Source: a virus
Length of the DNA: 64,000 nt
IMG/VR virus record: IMGVR_UViG_3300045912_000261
Location: 1 to 64,000 of that record
Reading direction: 5' to 3' (one strand)
Shown: positions 1 to 7,894 of the stretch, piece by piece
Numbering within the stretch: position 1 is the first letter of the stretch
Layout of the letters: each line of letters begins with the position of its first letter
Notes under the pieces: model-generated
What the model saw: the letters and a program-made list of their open reading frames with translations, nothing else
Database searches by the model: none
Told to the model about the DNA's origin: nothing
Program-made: the position numbers and the translations under genes

Positions 1-236
1 AATCTCACCGTAGGCGCAGGGAGGAGGCCAACCAGGCGAGGGAGGTTGCCCGGGGGCAAGCTGACGCCAACAGGCTCCTTGCAGAGTCCCTGACACCCGA
101 GCTGATCCGCATCCGCTTGGCGGAGATCACCGCGAACGCCCAGGTCAAGATGATCGAGGCGTTGTCGAAGTCGGGTAACGTCCACCTGGTGCCTAGCGGC
201 TCCATCGTCAACACGCAGGGACTCTTTACGCCGTAG
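1..236 (+). CDS. SPFH/band-7 family protein, C-terminal part
   Basis: The reading frame is open from the window edge and stops at 234-236, so only the last 77 or so residues are visible. An Arg/Glu/Ala/Gln-rich helix is followed by ESLTPELIRIRLAEI, ending KSGNVHLVPSGSIV. This is the usual ending of prohibitin/HflC-like (SPFH) proteins: a coiled coil followed by a 'LTPELIRIR..E' segment. Such proteins form membrane-associated ring scaffolds, and phage members are known but their role is unclear. The N-terminal membrane anchor is outside the window. Confidence 0.7.
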   Translation, partial: SHRRRREEANQAREVARGQADANRLLAESLTPELIRIRLAEITANAQVKMIEALSKSGNVHLVPSGSIVNTQGLFTP

Positions 237-416
237 CAAGCACCCGACGGGAGATGCCTTCTCAAAGAAGGGACTCTGCCAGGAGGAGGCACCCTCCCCT
301 ACCCCCTACCCCAACCCCCTCCGCACAGCGGGGACGACAGCAAATGCACGTTTTTCTTCCCGCGGTTTCCGCCCCTGGCACACGTATAGTCTCAGTGCGG
401 CGTTGAGGGAGGTCTC

Positions 417-668
417 ATGAAAGCTGTTCTTGTTCTGATCCTAGTTCTGGTGGTTCTTGTCATCATCTTGTACTTCGTCTCCAAGGCCTTTGAGAAGCGT
501 CCCATCAAGCGGAATCCGGGGCTGTTGGAACGGGAGTCCACACTCTTGCTGGCCCTGCAAGAGGCTAAAGAGTTGCCTCCTACGGACCCTTCCCGGGACA
601 TCTTGATCTTGTCTCTGGAGGAACAACTGGAGGTCTTGCGTTCCAAGAGGGGCCGGGGTAAAAGTTGA
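417..668 (+). CDS. small single-pass membrane protein
   Basis: 83 residues starting at ATG after GGGAGG (SD). Residues about 3-22 are a run of Val/Leu/Ile forming one transmembrane helix. The rest is a charged cytoplasmic tail with a possible helix (EEQLEVLRSK) and a basic end. The family is not recognised. It is the last gene before promoter P1. Confidence 0.7.
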   Translation: MKAVLVLILVLVVLVIILYFVSKAFEKRPIKRNPGLLERESTLLLALQEAKELPPTDPSRDILILSLEEQLEVLRSKRGRGKS

Positions 669-686
669 AGTTTTGATGATGTCCCT

Positions 687-716
687 TGATTCCCCCTAGG
701 GCTTTACGCTAATATA
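687..716 (+). promoter_or_regulatory. promoter P1 (TTGATT-N18-TAATAT)
   Basis: -35 TTGATT at 687-692, -10 TAATAT at 711-716, spacer 18. Upstream GATGATGTCCC matches the element preceding other promoters in the window. It drives the small-gene run 745-3417. Confidence 0.75.
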
Positions 717-744
717 TTAGAAAGAGTGAAGAAGGAGGTGCAGC

Positions 745-924
745 CTGCCCAGTAGTAACCGCGAGCTCTCCCAGGAGATTGGGTGGCCCGTTGCCACCGC
801 TCAGTGGGATCGGGAGCGAGAAATGTACTACGTGGAGATTGACGCCTATGGCGGACGAATCTACATCAACCCGAAGTGCATTGACAACATCGTCCAGCAC
901 GAGCTACGGCGTATTGCAAAGTAG
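745..924 (+). CDS. hypothetical protein, probable CTG start
   Basis: The 59-codon frame has protein-like composition (EIGWPVATAQWD..., YYVEIDAYGGRIYINP). No ATG, GTG or TTG lies at a sensible distance from the strong SD GGAGG at 734-738. The codon 6-7 nt downstream in frame is CTG at 745. A later in-frame ATG at 829 would leave only 31 residues. The product is not recognised. The CTG start is inferred from SD spacing. Confidence 0.5.
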   Translation: MPSSNRELSQEIGWPVATAQWDREREMYYVEIDAYGGRIYINPKCIDNIVQHELRRIAK

Positions 925-1177
925 CGGTGGCTCGGAGGAGCTTAGCTGGGACGAGGACACCTTGGTCTACGTCTATGCCATTACGGAGGAGGATGGGACA
1001 CCCCGGTGGATGGAGGCGTACGCAATAACCTTCGCCCCCGGTCGTGGTTGGTTCCTCCGTACGAAGAACGCCTTAGGAGAGTTCGAGGTCACTCCCGTAA
1101 GGGAGCCTCTGGACATCCGCCTCCGCAACGGCAAAGCGGCTAAGGTAACTGTAAGCGAGCTCAGGAGGACTCGTTGA
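914..1177 (+). CDS. hypothetical protein
   Basis: About 87 residues, acidic N-terminus (SEELSWDEDT) and basic C-terminus. The beta-rich middle (LVYVYAITEEDGTPRWMEA, GRGWFLRTK) resembles a small SH3-like or beta-barrel fold, but no family is recognised. The start is uncertain: TTG at 914 overlaps the previous gene and has a weak SD. It ends 4 nt into the next gene. Confidence 0.55.
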   Translation: MQSSGGSEELSWDEDTLVYVYAITEEDGTPRWMEAYAITFAPGRGWFLRTKNALGEFEVTPVREPLDIRLRNGKAAKVTVSELRRTR

Positions 1178-1848
1178 GCGACTCCTTCCCCCACAAGGAA
1201 GACTACGAGGCGATGCTCCAGGATGTCTTGGCCGACATCAAGAAGCTGGAGACGGAGCTGGAGCGTCTCGAGGTCGTGCGCGACTGGCTGCAGGAGAGGA
1301 TCTTCTCCGCTGTCAGACAGCCTTTTACTGAAGAGGCCCTGAACAAGCCTCCGTACCTCCCCGGGGGACCGAAGCGGAGGAGGCTGCCCCTCGAAGCCTT
1401 GCGCTCCTACGTGATGGAGAAGAAGGAAGTTACGGCACCCCAGGTTGCTAGCCACTTCCATATTTCCTCTACGCAGGCAAGAGCAAAGCTGCGCGAGCTT
1501 GAGAAGATGGGAACGGTCGAGGCCGTGAAGCTCGACACCGGAGTCACCGAGTACCGTTTTGTCAAGCCGGACCCCAACAATGCCCCCCGCCCTCGGGAGA
1601 GCGGGAACGGCTCTCGGGCAGCCTCGGGGCCCGTCGCAGGCACTGGCCGCGGAACACGATTTTCTACCAACAAGGACTACCAGGCAGTGGTCAATGAAGC
1701 CCTTGCGTCTGGTTGGAGTCTGAAGGGCAACCGCCTCGTGAAGGAGGGGCACATGCCCGTCGTCGTCCATGCGACCCCCAGCGACGTTAGGGCGGCAGCT
1801 AACCTCCGAGCCTCTATCCGGCAGTCCGAAAGGGGAGCCAATGGCTGA
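1174..1848 (+). CDS. coiled-coil / winged-helix DNA-binding protein
   Basis: 224 residues from TTG at 1174, overlapping the previous stop. Residues 9-45 form a Leu/Glu coiled coil. Residues about 75-125 form a winged helix (APQVASHFHISSTQARAKLR, then a wing ending TEYRF). A Gly/Ser/Arg linker follows. The C-terminal part is a small domain (DYQAVVNEALASGW...). This looks like a phage transcription regulator. The target is unknown. Confidence 0.6.
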   Translation: MSDSFPHKEDYEAMLQDVLADIKKLETELERLEVVRDWLQERIFSAVRQPFTEEALNKPPYLPGGPKRRRLPLEALRSYVMEKKEVTAPQVASHFHISSTQARAKLRELEKMGTVEAVKLDTGVTEYRFVKPDPNNAPRPRESGNGSRAASGPVAGTGRGTRFSTNKDYQAVVNEALASGWSLKGNRLVKEGHMPVVVHATPSDVRAAANLRASIRQSERGANG

Positions 1849-2080
1849 AGTCCGCGTCACCGTCTGGAAGCATGGGAGGGGCTACCCCGACATGGGGGCC
1901 GGCTACTCTCGGGAGATGGAAACCAGCGATCCTATCTACGAGGGCGAGGAGGCTTACTTCGACGACATCGCGGAAGTTTTCCCGTCCGACCTCGGCGACG
2001 GGGACATCCTGAAGGTGGAGATCCTCGAGTACGACGAGTACGACGAAGGCGACGAAGAGGAAGAGTATGCCCCAGCCTAG
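1841..2080 (+). CDS. acidic hypothetical protein
   Basis: 79 residues from ATG, overlapping the previous gene by 8 nt after GGGAG. The N-terminal half is beta-like (AEVRVTVWKHGRGYP). The C-terminal end is extremely acidic with repeated DEYDE/GDEEEEY units and would be disordered. Acidic tails of this kind occur in DNA mimics and inhibitors, but nothing specific supports that here. Confidence 0.6.
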   Translation: MAEVRVTVWKHGRGYPDMGAGYSREMETSDPIYEGEEAYFDDIAEVFPSDLGDGDILKVEILEYDEYDEGDEEEEYAPA

Positions 2081-2297
2081 CGTGGAGACCAAGAAGGGGC
2101 GTCTGCGCCTCACCGTGACCTTCGTGACGGAGTACGACATCGAAGTCCCCAGCGAGGTCTACGGCGAAGCTGAAACGCTCGAAGCGGCTGCCGAGGTCGA
2201 TGCTGAGGTAGCGCGCACCGATCCTCTTGCCCTCATCGACGGAGTTGACCCTGAGGTCAATGTTGAAATCATCCCCTCCCCTTCCACGCATGCCTAG
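2067..2297 (+). CDS. hypothetical protein
   Basis: 76 residues from ATG inside the end of the previous gene. It contains a predicted beta strand (RLRLTVTFVTEYDIEVPSEV) and an Ala/Glu-rich helix. The same strand-plus-acidic pattern as the preceding protein suggests a related small fold. No family is recognised. Confidence 0.55.
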   Translation: MPQPSVETKKGRLRLTVTFVTEYDIEVPSEVYGEAETLEAAAEVDAEVARTDPLALIDGVDPEVNVEIIPSPSTHA

Positions 2298-2616
2298 AAG
2301 TGGTGACAACCGCGTCCACGAAGATGCGGCTATGTTCCTTCGCTCCTTGGCAGCTCAGGGTCGTAAGCGAGGATACACCAGGGTGAAGGCTTCCCCGCCT
2401 GAGGTGCAGGCTGTCTTGGTCGACCTCACAGGCGACATCAACTGGGACTCTCTGGAGGAGTTCATCGACGATCCTGGGTTCTACTCCCAGTACATCGGGA
2501 TGATCCTCTTCTACGACGCCTCCCTAGGGCTTCAGGGGTTCGGTGCCGAGTTCTACTCCACCATGGAGGAGCTCTGGTCTGACTGGGAGCATCTTCTTCA
2601 GTCAGGGGAGGGGTGA
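2290..2616 (+). CDS. hypothetical protein
   Basis: 108 residues from ATG at 2290 overlapping the preceding stop. It is helical and rich in Trp and aromatic residues (NWDSLEEFIDD, FYSQYIGMILFYDA, TMEELWSDWEHLL). No family is recognised. It ends 4 nt into the deaminase gene, so the two are probably translationally coupled. Confidence 0.55.
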   Translation: MPRSGDNRVHEDAAMFLRSLAAQGRKRGYTRVKASPPEVQAVLVDLTGDINWDSLEEFIDDPGFYSQYIGMILFYDASLGLQGFGAEFYSTMEELWSDWEHLLQSGEG

Positions 2617-3131
2617 TGCACCGAGAGTTCATTCGCGAAGAGGAGCTAGACTCTGCCCTTCGTCGGGGGCTCGATGAAGCCTGCAAGACAGCAGCGAGGT
2701 CGCCCTTCAAACGGCATCGAACCGGAGCGGTACTAATGGACCGCAGCGGCAGAGTCATCTCACGAGGGTGGTCCCACACGCCGCAGACTCCTCTCCGGGA
2801 GCTCTGGTCCATGCACGCCGAGTTTCACGCAGCACTTCGAATGCCTCCGTGGCGCAAGTGGTGCGTATGTTTCATTGCAACTCTGACAGAGCACGACAAC
2901 ACTACGCTCGCCCGCCCATGCGTGCAGTGCGCCGTACAGCTCTCCCACGTGGGAGTAGAGTACTGCGTCTACACTCCCCAGTTCCCCTACAAGGGTGCTG
3001 AGGTGCTCTGGCTGGAGGAGCCTCCCGCTCTGGAGGAGTTGCTCAAAAAGTATCCTTCCAGGAGCGAGGTTCTGAAGCGTGGCGCTTCCACCAGTGATTC
3101 ACGTCGACATGTACGGAGTTCCGTGGCATAA
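2613..3131 (+). CDS. deoxycytidylate/cytidine deaminase-like protein
   Basis: 172 residues with the zinc deaminase signature: HAE at residues 68-70 (SMHAEFHAAL) and PCVQC with Cys103 and Cys106. In the family the His and two Cys bind Zn and the Glu is the proton shuttle. In dCMP deaminases the product dUMP feeds thymidylate synthesis, consistent with the dUTPase and nucleotide kinases elsewhere in the window. Bulky insertions around the motifs and a basic tail make the substrate uncertain. GTG 2613 and ATG 2616 are both possible starts. Confidence 0.7.
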   Translation: MMHREFIREEELDSALRRGLDEACKTAARSPFKRHRTGAVLMDRSGRVISRGWSHTPQTPLRELWSMHAEFHAALRMPPWRKWCVCFIATLTEHDNTTLARPCVQCAVQLSHVGVEYCVYTPQFPYKGAEVLWLEEPPALEELLKKYPSRSEVLKRGASTSDSRRHVRSSVA

Positions 3132-3417
3132 CCTACCGGCCTCAGAGCTCTGCCCCACATGCGGTCAGCCCGACAACTGTGGGGAATGCAACCACGAACC
3201 CCTCAAGTGGCCTGAGGTAATCAGACTACTCGGGGGAGTACCCATCGGCGCAGGTGACACGCTGCGTCCTCCCAGCGAGGTGGAAATGTACGAAGGCAGC
3301 AACGGCGGCACCTCCAAAGGGTACGACGGGCCTGCGGTGGATCCACACCCACCCCGAGAAGTAAAGGGTGTGCGAAGACGCCGTGTCCGCAGGCGTCTCT
3401 CGAGCGGCAGTAGCTGA
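3079..3417 (+). CDS. small zinc-binding protein
   Basis: 112 residues. CPTCGQ...CGECNHEP near residues 25-39 gives two CxxC knuckles (Zn ribbon). The C-terminal 20 residues are strongly Arg-rich, suggesting nucleic acid contact. The start is GTG 3079, overlapping the deaminase by 53 nt, or in-frame ATG 3109. Function is unknown. Confidence 0.5.
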   Translation: MALPPVIHVDMYGVPWHNLPASELCPTCGQPDNCGECNHEPLKWPEVIRLLGGVPIGAGDTLRPPSEVEMYEGSNGGTSKGYDGPAVDPHPPREVKGVRRRRVRRRLSSGSS

Positions 3418-3425
3418 ATCACCGC

Positions 3426-3455
3426 TTGATTCCCGCCAGTGCCCTGATGTAAAAT
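3426..3455 (+). promoter_or_regulatory. promoter P2 (TTGATT-N18-TAAAAT)
   Basis: -35 TTGATT at 3426-3431, -10 TAAAAT at 3450-3455, spacer 18. It drives the small winged-helix gene at 3513 and possibly the primase. Confidence 0.7.
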
Positions 3456-3512
3456 AGTAGTACAAGCTCTCATCCGAGTAGTACAGCTAGTAAAGAGCCA
3501 AGAAAGGTGAGA

Positions 3513-3740
3513 ATGCCATCAGAGACACTGAGCCGTGACGTGATCGTCGACTCCATCCGGGAAGAGCTTCAGGCCTTCCCAGGAGTAACTGTGTCGATGC
3601 TGCACTCCCGGCTGACGGTGAAGCGGAGCGGTTGGCGACGAGTGCTCGATGAGCTGATCGAGTCGGGGCAGGTTCGCGAGGAGTCAGACCTCGTGGGCGG
3701 TCGCGGCATCCGGCGGCTCTACTGGAACGACGCCGAGTAG
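3513..3740 (+). CDS. small winged-helix protein
   Basis: 75 residues from ATG 3513, placed 5 nt after AAGAAAGG. The whole protein fits a winged helix: VIVDSIREELQAFPGVTVSML, recognition helix around RSGWRRVLDELIESGQV, and a wing (GRGIRRLYW). It is probably a DNA-binding regulator. A 156-nt stretch without genes follows, containing only short CTAG-rich repeats (3808-3842). Confidence 0.6.
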   Translation: MPSETLSRDVIVDSIREELQAFPGVTVSMLHSRLTVKRSGWRRVLDELIESGQVREESDLVGGRGIRRLYWNDAE

Positions 3741-3896
3741 CTCAAAGCTGTAGTCCCCAACACCGTTCATAACCACAACTAATAGCGCGTAGTGCATACT
3801 GAGCGTAAGCTCCAGCTCTAGCTCTAGGGATCTCTCTAGCACCTTTTCCCATGCCCGTGAATCTAGTTAGCCCTCAAGACCTACTGGGAAAGGTGG

Positions 3897-6239
3897 TTGA
3901 TGGGTTCGACTTTGTCCGAGGAAGCCATCAGGGATCTCAGGGGAAGCGGCCTCAGAGATGAGCACATTGAGGCTATGCGTTGCCGCCCTGCTACGGTACA
4001 AGATCTTCCGTTCGCAGCCACAGGCTACGTCATCCCCTACTTCATTCCCACTGAGGAAGGGGAGTATGTTCGCCTCGAGGTTTCAGGTACTCCCTTCTCT
4101 CGGATCAAGATCCTCTCGCACCAGTCATCCGGGAACGGAATCCCCAAGTATTACCAGAGGGCTGCCACAGGTTCTCACGTCTACTTCCCTCCCCTCGTAG
4201 AGGCTGCCCGTTGGTGGGACACCAACGAGCCGCTCATCATCACTGAAGGGGAGAAGAAGGCGGCCTGTGCTACCGCACAAGGGTTTCTAACGTGTGCTGT
4301 AGGCGGAATCGACTCGTGGCGGTCTAAGAAGCTTATGGTGCCACCGGAGGCTGTCGTCGCAGGCGGAACGAAAGCCGTCCTGGTGGAACTTGATGACGAG
4401 GCGGAGCAGAAGATCGAGCTCCGTGCAGCAGACGAACTGACCTGGCTTCCCTTGGAGGGACGCCGGGTTTACGTATGCTTTGATTCCGATGGGCTGCAGA
4501 GTAAACGTAACCGAGTAGCCCGAGCTGCCTTTGACTTTGCCATCTGGCTCGAGACCCAAGGGGCCGACCCTAGACAGGTGGTCCTTCCTGCCGAGCCTGG
4601 AGAGAAAGTTGGGCTGGATGACTTCCTAGTCTCGGGGGGCAAGCTTGAACCCCTACTCAGCTCTGCCCGCTTCCCCACCAGACCCGGGCTCAAGATGTGG
4701 GCGCGCAAGCAGCTTGCCAACCCTAGGCGCACCCGCAACACAATGACCTCAGTGGCCCGAGGGATCCTAGCTGCCCTCGATGAACGAGGGACGCGCTTCC
4801 GGGACCCCTATGGCATGTACTACTACTTCGATAAGGCAACGGATAAGCTCCACCTGATGCCCATCGAAACAGGCCAGTCACTGCAGGTTGCAGCCCCAAG
4901 TTTTCACCAGCTATTGGTGCGTGAATACGGAGTGTCATCCGCGGACCGGGAGCTGGTACAGCGCCTGGTTGACGACTTCGAATCCCTGGAGCCTGTGCAG
5001 CAAGTAACGCGGGTACATAGGCAGTCGTACGCGGCTCCTGATGCGCTGTATTACCAGCTGTCCGACTCCCGTATGGCGAAGGTTACAGCTTCGGGCATCG
5101 AGGTACTACGTAACGGGACCGACAGGGTCCTGTTCCAAGTCGGGGCCGAGGAAGTAGAGCTGTACAACAAACAGCTGCCCCCAGGGTTTGGTTGGCTGTC
5201 CATGTTGAAGACTACGTCCCTTGAGCCCATTGGCACTCTGACGCTGGATGAAACCCACCTCCTGGTCGCTTGCCTGTTCTACCTCTCGCCGTGGCTCCGT
5301 CGCTGGAGAGGGCTCATGCTGCCTGCTGAGCTGGCTGTGTCTGAAGCAGGCTCGGGTAAAAGCTCGTTGTACCAGCTGCGTTCGGGGATCTTTACTGGGT
5401 CGGCACGTCTGCAGCATCAGCCCGAGGACATGAGATCTTGGTACTCTTCGATCGCGGACGCCCGCGGTCTGTGGGTAGCAGACAACATGGGCTCGAAGAT
5501 CGACGTCAGGATCAGCAACGAGATTGCCCGCCTGATTACGGACCCCGACCCTGCATTCGAACTGCGTGAGCTCTACACCACCTCCAAAGTACACCGCATG
5601 CCCGTAGACTGTGTCTTCGCCTTCACAGCCATCTACAACCCCTTCCACAGGCCGGACATCCTCCAGCGGTCGCTGCAGCTCCGCTTCCATGCCATCACCA
5701 AGAGAGACGGTGGCTGGATGTACAGGCAGATCGCAGATCAGGGCAGATCGATGTGGGTGACTCATCACCTGCAAACAATCTCTCGTTTCCTGGACAACGC
5801 AAAGGACATGGAGTGGGGAGTCAGTTCGAAGCATCGTCTCGTAGGCTTTGAGCAATCCCTACGCTGCATGGGTATAACGCTCGGTCGCAGGGCCGATATC
5901 GAACGGGTGATCCAAAAGTTGCCCGAGGCTGTTCAGGAGAGTATCACTGCTGACGAGCCTGTGATTGCAGCCCTACGTGCATTCGTCAAGGTTAAGCAGG
6001 GGCAGCGTAACAGACGAACGAACAAGATCTCCCTGGACGAGATCGTTGAGTGGGCACAGTACGCCACAGGGGAGAGGTACCAAGACCTGCGGGTACTCCG
6101 CAATCCCAGGCTGCTGGAGAAGTACATTCAGGCTCACGCTCACGATGTGTACAACACTACAGGGATCAGGGCCACGCCTGAAGAGTTCCGTGGGTACAGA
6201 TTGTTCGAGATCGACTTCAGCAAGGTGGCGGCCGTATGA
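3897..6239 (+). CDS. DNA primase/helicase-like protein (Toprim-like DUF3854 plus P-loop)
   Basis: 780 residues. The N-terminal part has Toprim-like features as in DUF3854 proteins: EPLIITEGEKKA (about 110-121), a later VYVCFDSD, and GLDDFL. The C-terminal half has a Walker A-like AGSGKSSL (about residues 483-490) and LWVADN, resembling virus-type primase-helicase ATPases. It probably primes and unwinds at the phage fork. The last 4 nt overlap the first DWF-tail gene. Confidence 0.7.
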   Translation: MMGSTLSEEAIRDLRGSGLRDEHIEAMRCRPATVQDLPFAATGYVIPYFIPTEEGEYVRLEVSGTPFSRIKILSHQSSGNGIPKYYQRAATGSHVYFPPLVEAARWWDTNEPLIITEGEKKAACATAQGFLTCAVGGIDSWRSKKLMVPPEAVVAGGTKAVLVELDDEAEQKIELRAADELTWLPLEGRRVYVCFDSDGLQSKRNRVARAAFDFAIWLETQGADPRQVVLPAEPGEKVGLDDFLVSGGKLEPLLSSARFPTRPGLKMWARKQLANPRRTRNTMTSVARGILAALDERGTRFRDPYGMYYYFDKATDKLHLMPIETGQSLQVAAPSFHQLLVREYGVSSADRELVQRLVDDFESLEPVQQVTRVHRQSYAAPDALYYQLSDSRMAKVTASGIEVLRNGTDRVLFQVGAEEVELYNKQLPPGFGWLSMLKTTSLEPIGTLTLDETHLLVACLFYLSPWLRRWRGLMLPAELAVSEAGSGKSSLYQLRSGIFTGSARLQHQPEDMRSWYSSIADARGLWVADNMGSKIDVRISNEIARLITDPDPAFELRELYTTSKVHRMPVDCVFAFTAIYNPFHRPDILQRSLQLRFHAITKRDGGWMYRQIADQGRSMWVTHHLQTISRFLDNAKDMEWGVSSKHRLVGFEQSLRCMGITLGRRADIERVIQKLPEAVQESITADEPVIAALRAFVKVKQGQRNRRTNKISLDEIVEWAQYATGERYQDLRVLRNPRLLEKYIQAHAHDVYNTTGIRATPEEFRGYRLFEIDFSKVAAV

Positions 6240-6373
6240 AACCCAGTAGACCAGCAACCAACCTCCTAGTTCTGGCCGACCCCTCTCCCGACCCCGAGTG
6301 GACTGTTCTCACAGTAGCCGTATCCGCCTCGGTCCTGCAGGAACTCCTCCAAGACCTTTGGGACTGGTTCTAG
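6236..6373 (+). CDS. DWF-tail small protein 1
   Basis: 45 residues. ATG overlaps the primase stop (ATGA). Body: Pro-rich start, a beta-like WTVLTVAVSASV, then a helix (LQELLQ), ending DLWDWF-stop. It is the first of 26 window proteins ending in this C-terminal motif, encoded by GACTGGTTCTAG. No family is recognised. Coupling to the primase suggests co-expression with replication genes. Confidence 0.75.
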   Translation: MKPSRPATNLLVLADPSPDPEWTVLTVAVSASVLQELLQDLWDWF

Positions 6374-6374
6374 C

Positions 6375-6590
6375 ATGAACAGTTCTACGGCTACTACGGA
6401 CTCCGGGTGGATCTTGACGTTTCCTGCCGTAACCCTCAAGGGGGGAGAGACCCTCCTCCTTCAGTATACGTATACCTGGACCTGCTCAGCTGCATACTAT
6501 ACCTGGACCTGCTCAGCTACGCATACTCGGAGTGCACGGAGGGTTTCCCTAAGTGTCCCAGAAGCTCTCCGCGAAGGTAACTGGTTCTAG
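6375..6590 (+). CDS. DWF-tail small protein 2 (ends NWF)
   Basis: 71 residues from ATG 2 nt after the preceding stop. The tail is GNWF, the only case with Asn in place of Asp (AACTGGTTCTAG). The middle holds two near copies of an YTWTCSA unit produced by identical 21-nt repeats at 6472-6492 and 6499-6519. No family is recognised. Confidence 0.65.
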   Translation: MNSSTATTDSGWILTFPAVTLKGGETLLLQYTYTWTCSAAYYTWTCSATHTRSARRVSLSVPEALREGNWF

Positions 6591-6591
6591 T

Positions 6592-6780
6592 ATGTACTTG
6601 CACAGCAGCAGCACGGCATACTACATTTGGACTAAGCAGGGCTACGAGAAACTGGGCAGCGACCTCAATTGGGGTGTGGTAGTAATCCCGCACATTGCGC
6701 CTAGGCCAGCACAAACATCACGACGCAGGATCTCTTCTAGGGTTTGGTGGGTCCTGAAGATGAGCAAAGACTGGTTCTAA
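6592..6780 (+). CDS. DWF-tail small protein 3
   Basis: 62 residues, ATG 2 nt after the previous stop. Beta-like core LNWGVVVIPHIA, then RVWWVLKMSKDWF at the end. The hydrophobic strand-helix-DWF layout matches several other members. Stop TAA shares an A with the next ATG (TAATG). Confidence 0.7.
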   Translation: MYLHSSSTAYYIWTKQGYEKLGSDLNWGVVVIPHIAPRPAQTSRRRISSRVWWVLKMSKDWF

Positions 6781-6917
6781 TGGCTTCTGACACCCCTCCT
6801 TCAGAGCTTCCCGATATCTTCACCATGCCCTTTGAGGACTTCCTCAGGCTCTTTAAGGCGCTGGGAAGCTATGTCTACTGCACGATCGTGTTCGAGCCCC
6901 GCGACGACTGGTTCTAG
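6780..6917 (+). CDS. DWF-tail small protein 4
   Basis: 45 residues, start overlapped by the previous stop. The order is an acidic start, a helix (FEDFLRLFKALG), a strand (YVYCTIVFEP) and RDDWF-stop, which is close to the apparent minimal family layout. The next gene (peptidase) follows after an AGGAGG. Confidence 0.7.
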   Translation: MASDTPPSELPDIFTMPFEDFLRLFKALGSYVYCTIVFEPRDDWF

Positions 6918-6925
6918 GAGGAAAC

Positions 6926-7618
6926 ATGGAACGAGGTCTTGGACGTAAGGAGCCGACTGACTGGCGCCACGTCGAGAAGTACCGCTTCACACGTACGACA
7001 ACTTCGGTAGAGCGAACGATCCCCCTAGTCTGGTCCGCCAGGACCTTCTACGATCAGGGAACTGAGGGAGCCTGCGTTGGGTTCTCCTGTTCTTGGATGA
7101 TGACTCTGCTCAACCGCCGACGGTATGATGCCTTCTGGCTCTACCGCGAAGCTCAGAAGGTTGACGAGTGGCCTGGTGAGGACTACAGCGGTACATCACT
7201 GCGTGCTGGCCTGGACATTCTGCGAGAGGTGGGTCACCGCAGAGTAGCCTGGAAACGGACCTATCCGGCAGCTTTGGGCGAAGGAATCCACGAGAACCGA
7301 TGGGCGACTAGTGTGGATGAGATCCGCGGGGCGATTGCTGAGGGTACGCCTGTGGTGCTCGGGATCAACTGGTACTCGAGCTTTGATGTTCCCGCACGTC
7401 GGTGGCCCAGATGGTTCATTGGAGACAGACCCGATTGGGGTTGGGTTAGGGGAGGCCATGCTATTTGTTGTCGGGGTGCCTCTGACGCACTCCAGTCAGT
7501 GTTGCTCACAAACTCCTGGGGACGAGATTACCCCGCAGGAGTATGGTTGCCTTATGAGGGACTGGCACGCCTACTACGGGAAAATGGAGAGGCTGGGCTT
7601 GTCACTGACCGCCCGTAG
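6926..7618 (+). CDS. papain-like (C1A) cysteine peptidase
   Basis: 230 residues from ATG, 8 nt after the DWF-4 stop, with SD AGGAGG. Papain-family landmarks are present: QGTEGACVGFS with catalytic Cys50, GGHAICC with His178 and LTNSWGRDYP with Asn196. There is no signal peptide or propeptide, so it would act in the cytoplasm. C1A peptidases are uncommon in phages. The substrate is unknown; host or phage proteins, including the DWF-tail proteins around it, are possible. Confidence 0.8.
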   Translation: MERGLGRKEPTDWRHVEKYRFTRTTTSVERTIPLVWSARTFYDQGTEGACVGFSCSWMMTLLNRRRYDAFWLYREAQKVDEWPGEDYSGTSLRAGLDILREVGHRRVAWKRTYPAALGEGIHENRWATSVDEIRGAIAEGTPVVLGINWYSSFDVPARRWPRWFIGDRPDWGWVRGGHAICCRGASDALQSVLLTNSWGRDYPAGVWLPYEGLARLLRENGEAGLVTDRP

Positions 7619-7673
7619 GCTGGCTGCCTTCCTCAACATTGCCTCACCCGAGTATAGGGATGACTGGTTCTAA
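7554..7673 (+). CDS. DWF-tail small protein 5
   Basis: 39 residues from ATG 7554 inside the end of the peptidase gene (29 from ATG 7584, which has GGGAAA upstream). Basic helix (RLGLSLTARRLAAFLNI), then PEYRDDWF. Stop TAA overlaps the next ATG by one base. Confidence 0.65.
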   Translation: MRDWHAYYGKMERLGLSLTARRLAAFLNIASPEYRDDWF

Positions 7674-7786
7674 TGGTCAACTGTAAATTGGACCTTTTCG
7701 AGGCCCTACTCAAGCAGCTCTCCCGAGCCTCCGCGAACCCACGCACGAGAGCCATCATTCTGGTCTGCGAGGAAGACTGGTTCTAG
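7673..7786 (+). CDS. DWF-tail small protein 6
   Basis: 37 residues, one of the shortest members: helix (LDLFEALLKQLSRA), strand (RTRAIILVCE) and EDWF-stop. It resembles the 31-residue protein at 44422 and defines the apparent minimal form. Promoter P3 follows. Confidence 0.7.
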   Translation: MVNCKLDLFEALLKQLSRASANPRTRAIILVCEEDWF

Positions 7787-7825
7787 GGCCTCAGTTGTAC
7801 ACCTATGAAGATTTTTTGATGCCCA

Positions 7826-7855
7826 TTGATTTCCCAAGTGGCTTTCTGCTATAAT
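7826..7855 (+). promoter_or_regulatory. promoter P3 (TTGATT-N18-TATAAT)
   Basis: -35 TTGATT at 7826-7831, TGC-extended -10 TATAAT at 7850-7855, spacer 18, T-rich stretch upstream. It drives the genes from 7895 toward the ligase. Confidence 0.8.
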
Positions 7856-7894
7856 ATTGTTGAAAGCTTGCAATCTGCTCCGTGAGGGGACCTA

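Noticed and set aside
973-1860. 295-codon open frame on the minus strand
   Set aside because: It lies over three well-formed plus-strand genes with SDs and overlaps; its sequence has no recognisable domain.
5106-5855. 249-codon open frame on the minus strand inside the primase/helicase
   Set aside because: Shadow of the 780-residue gene; no SD and no domain.
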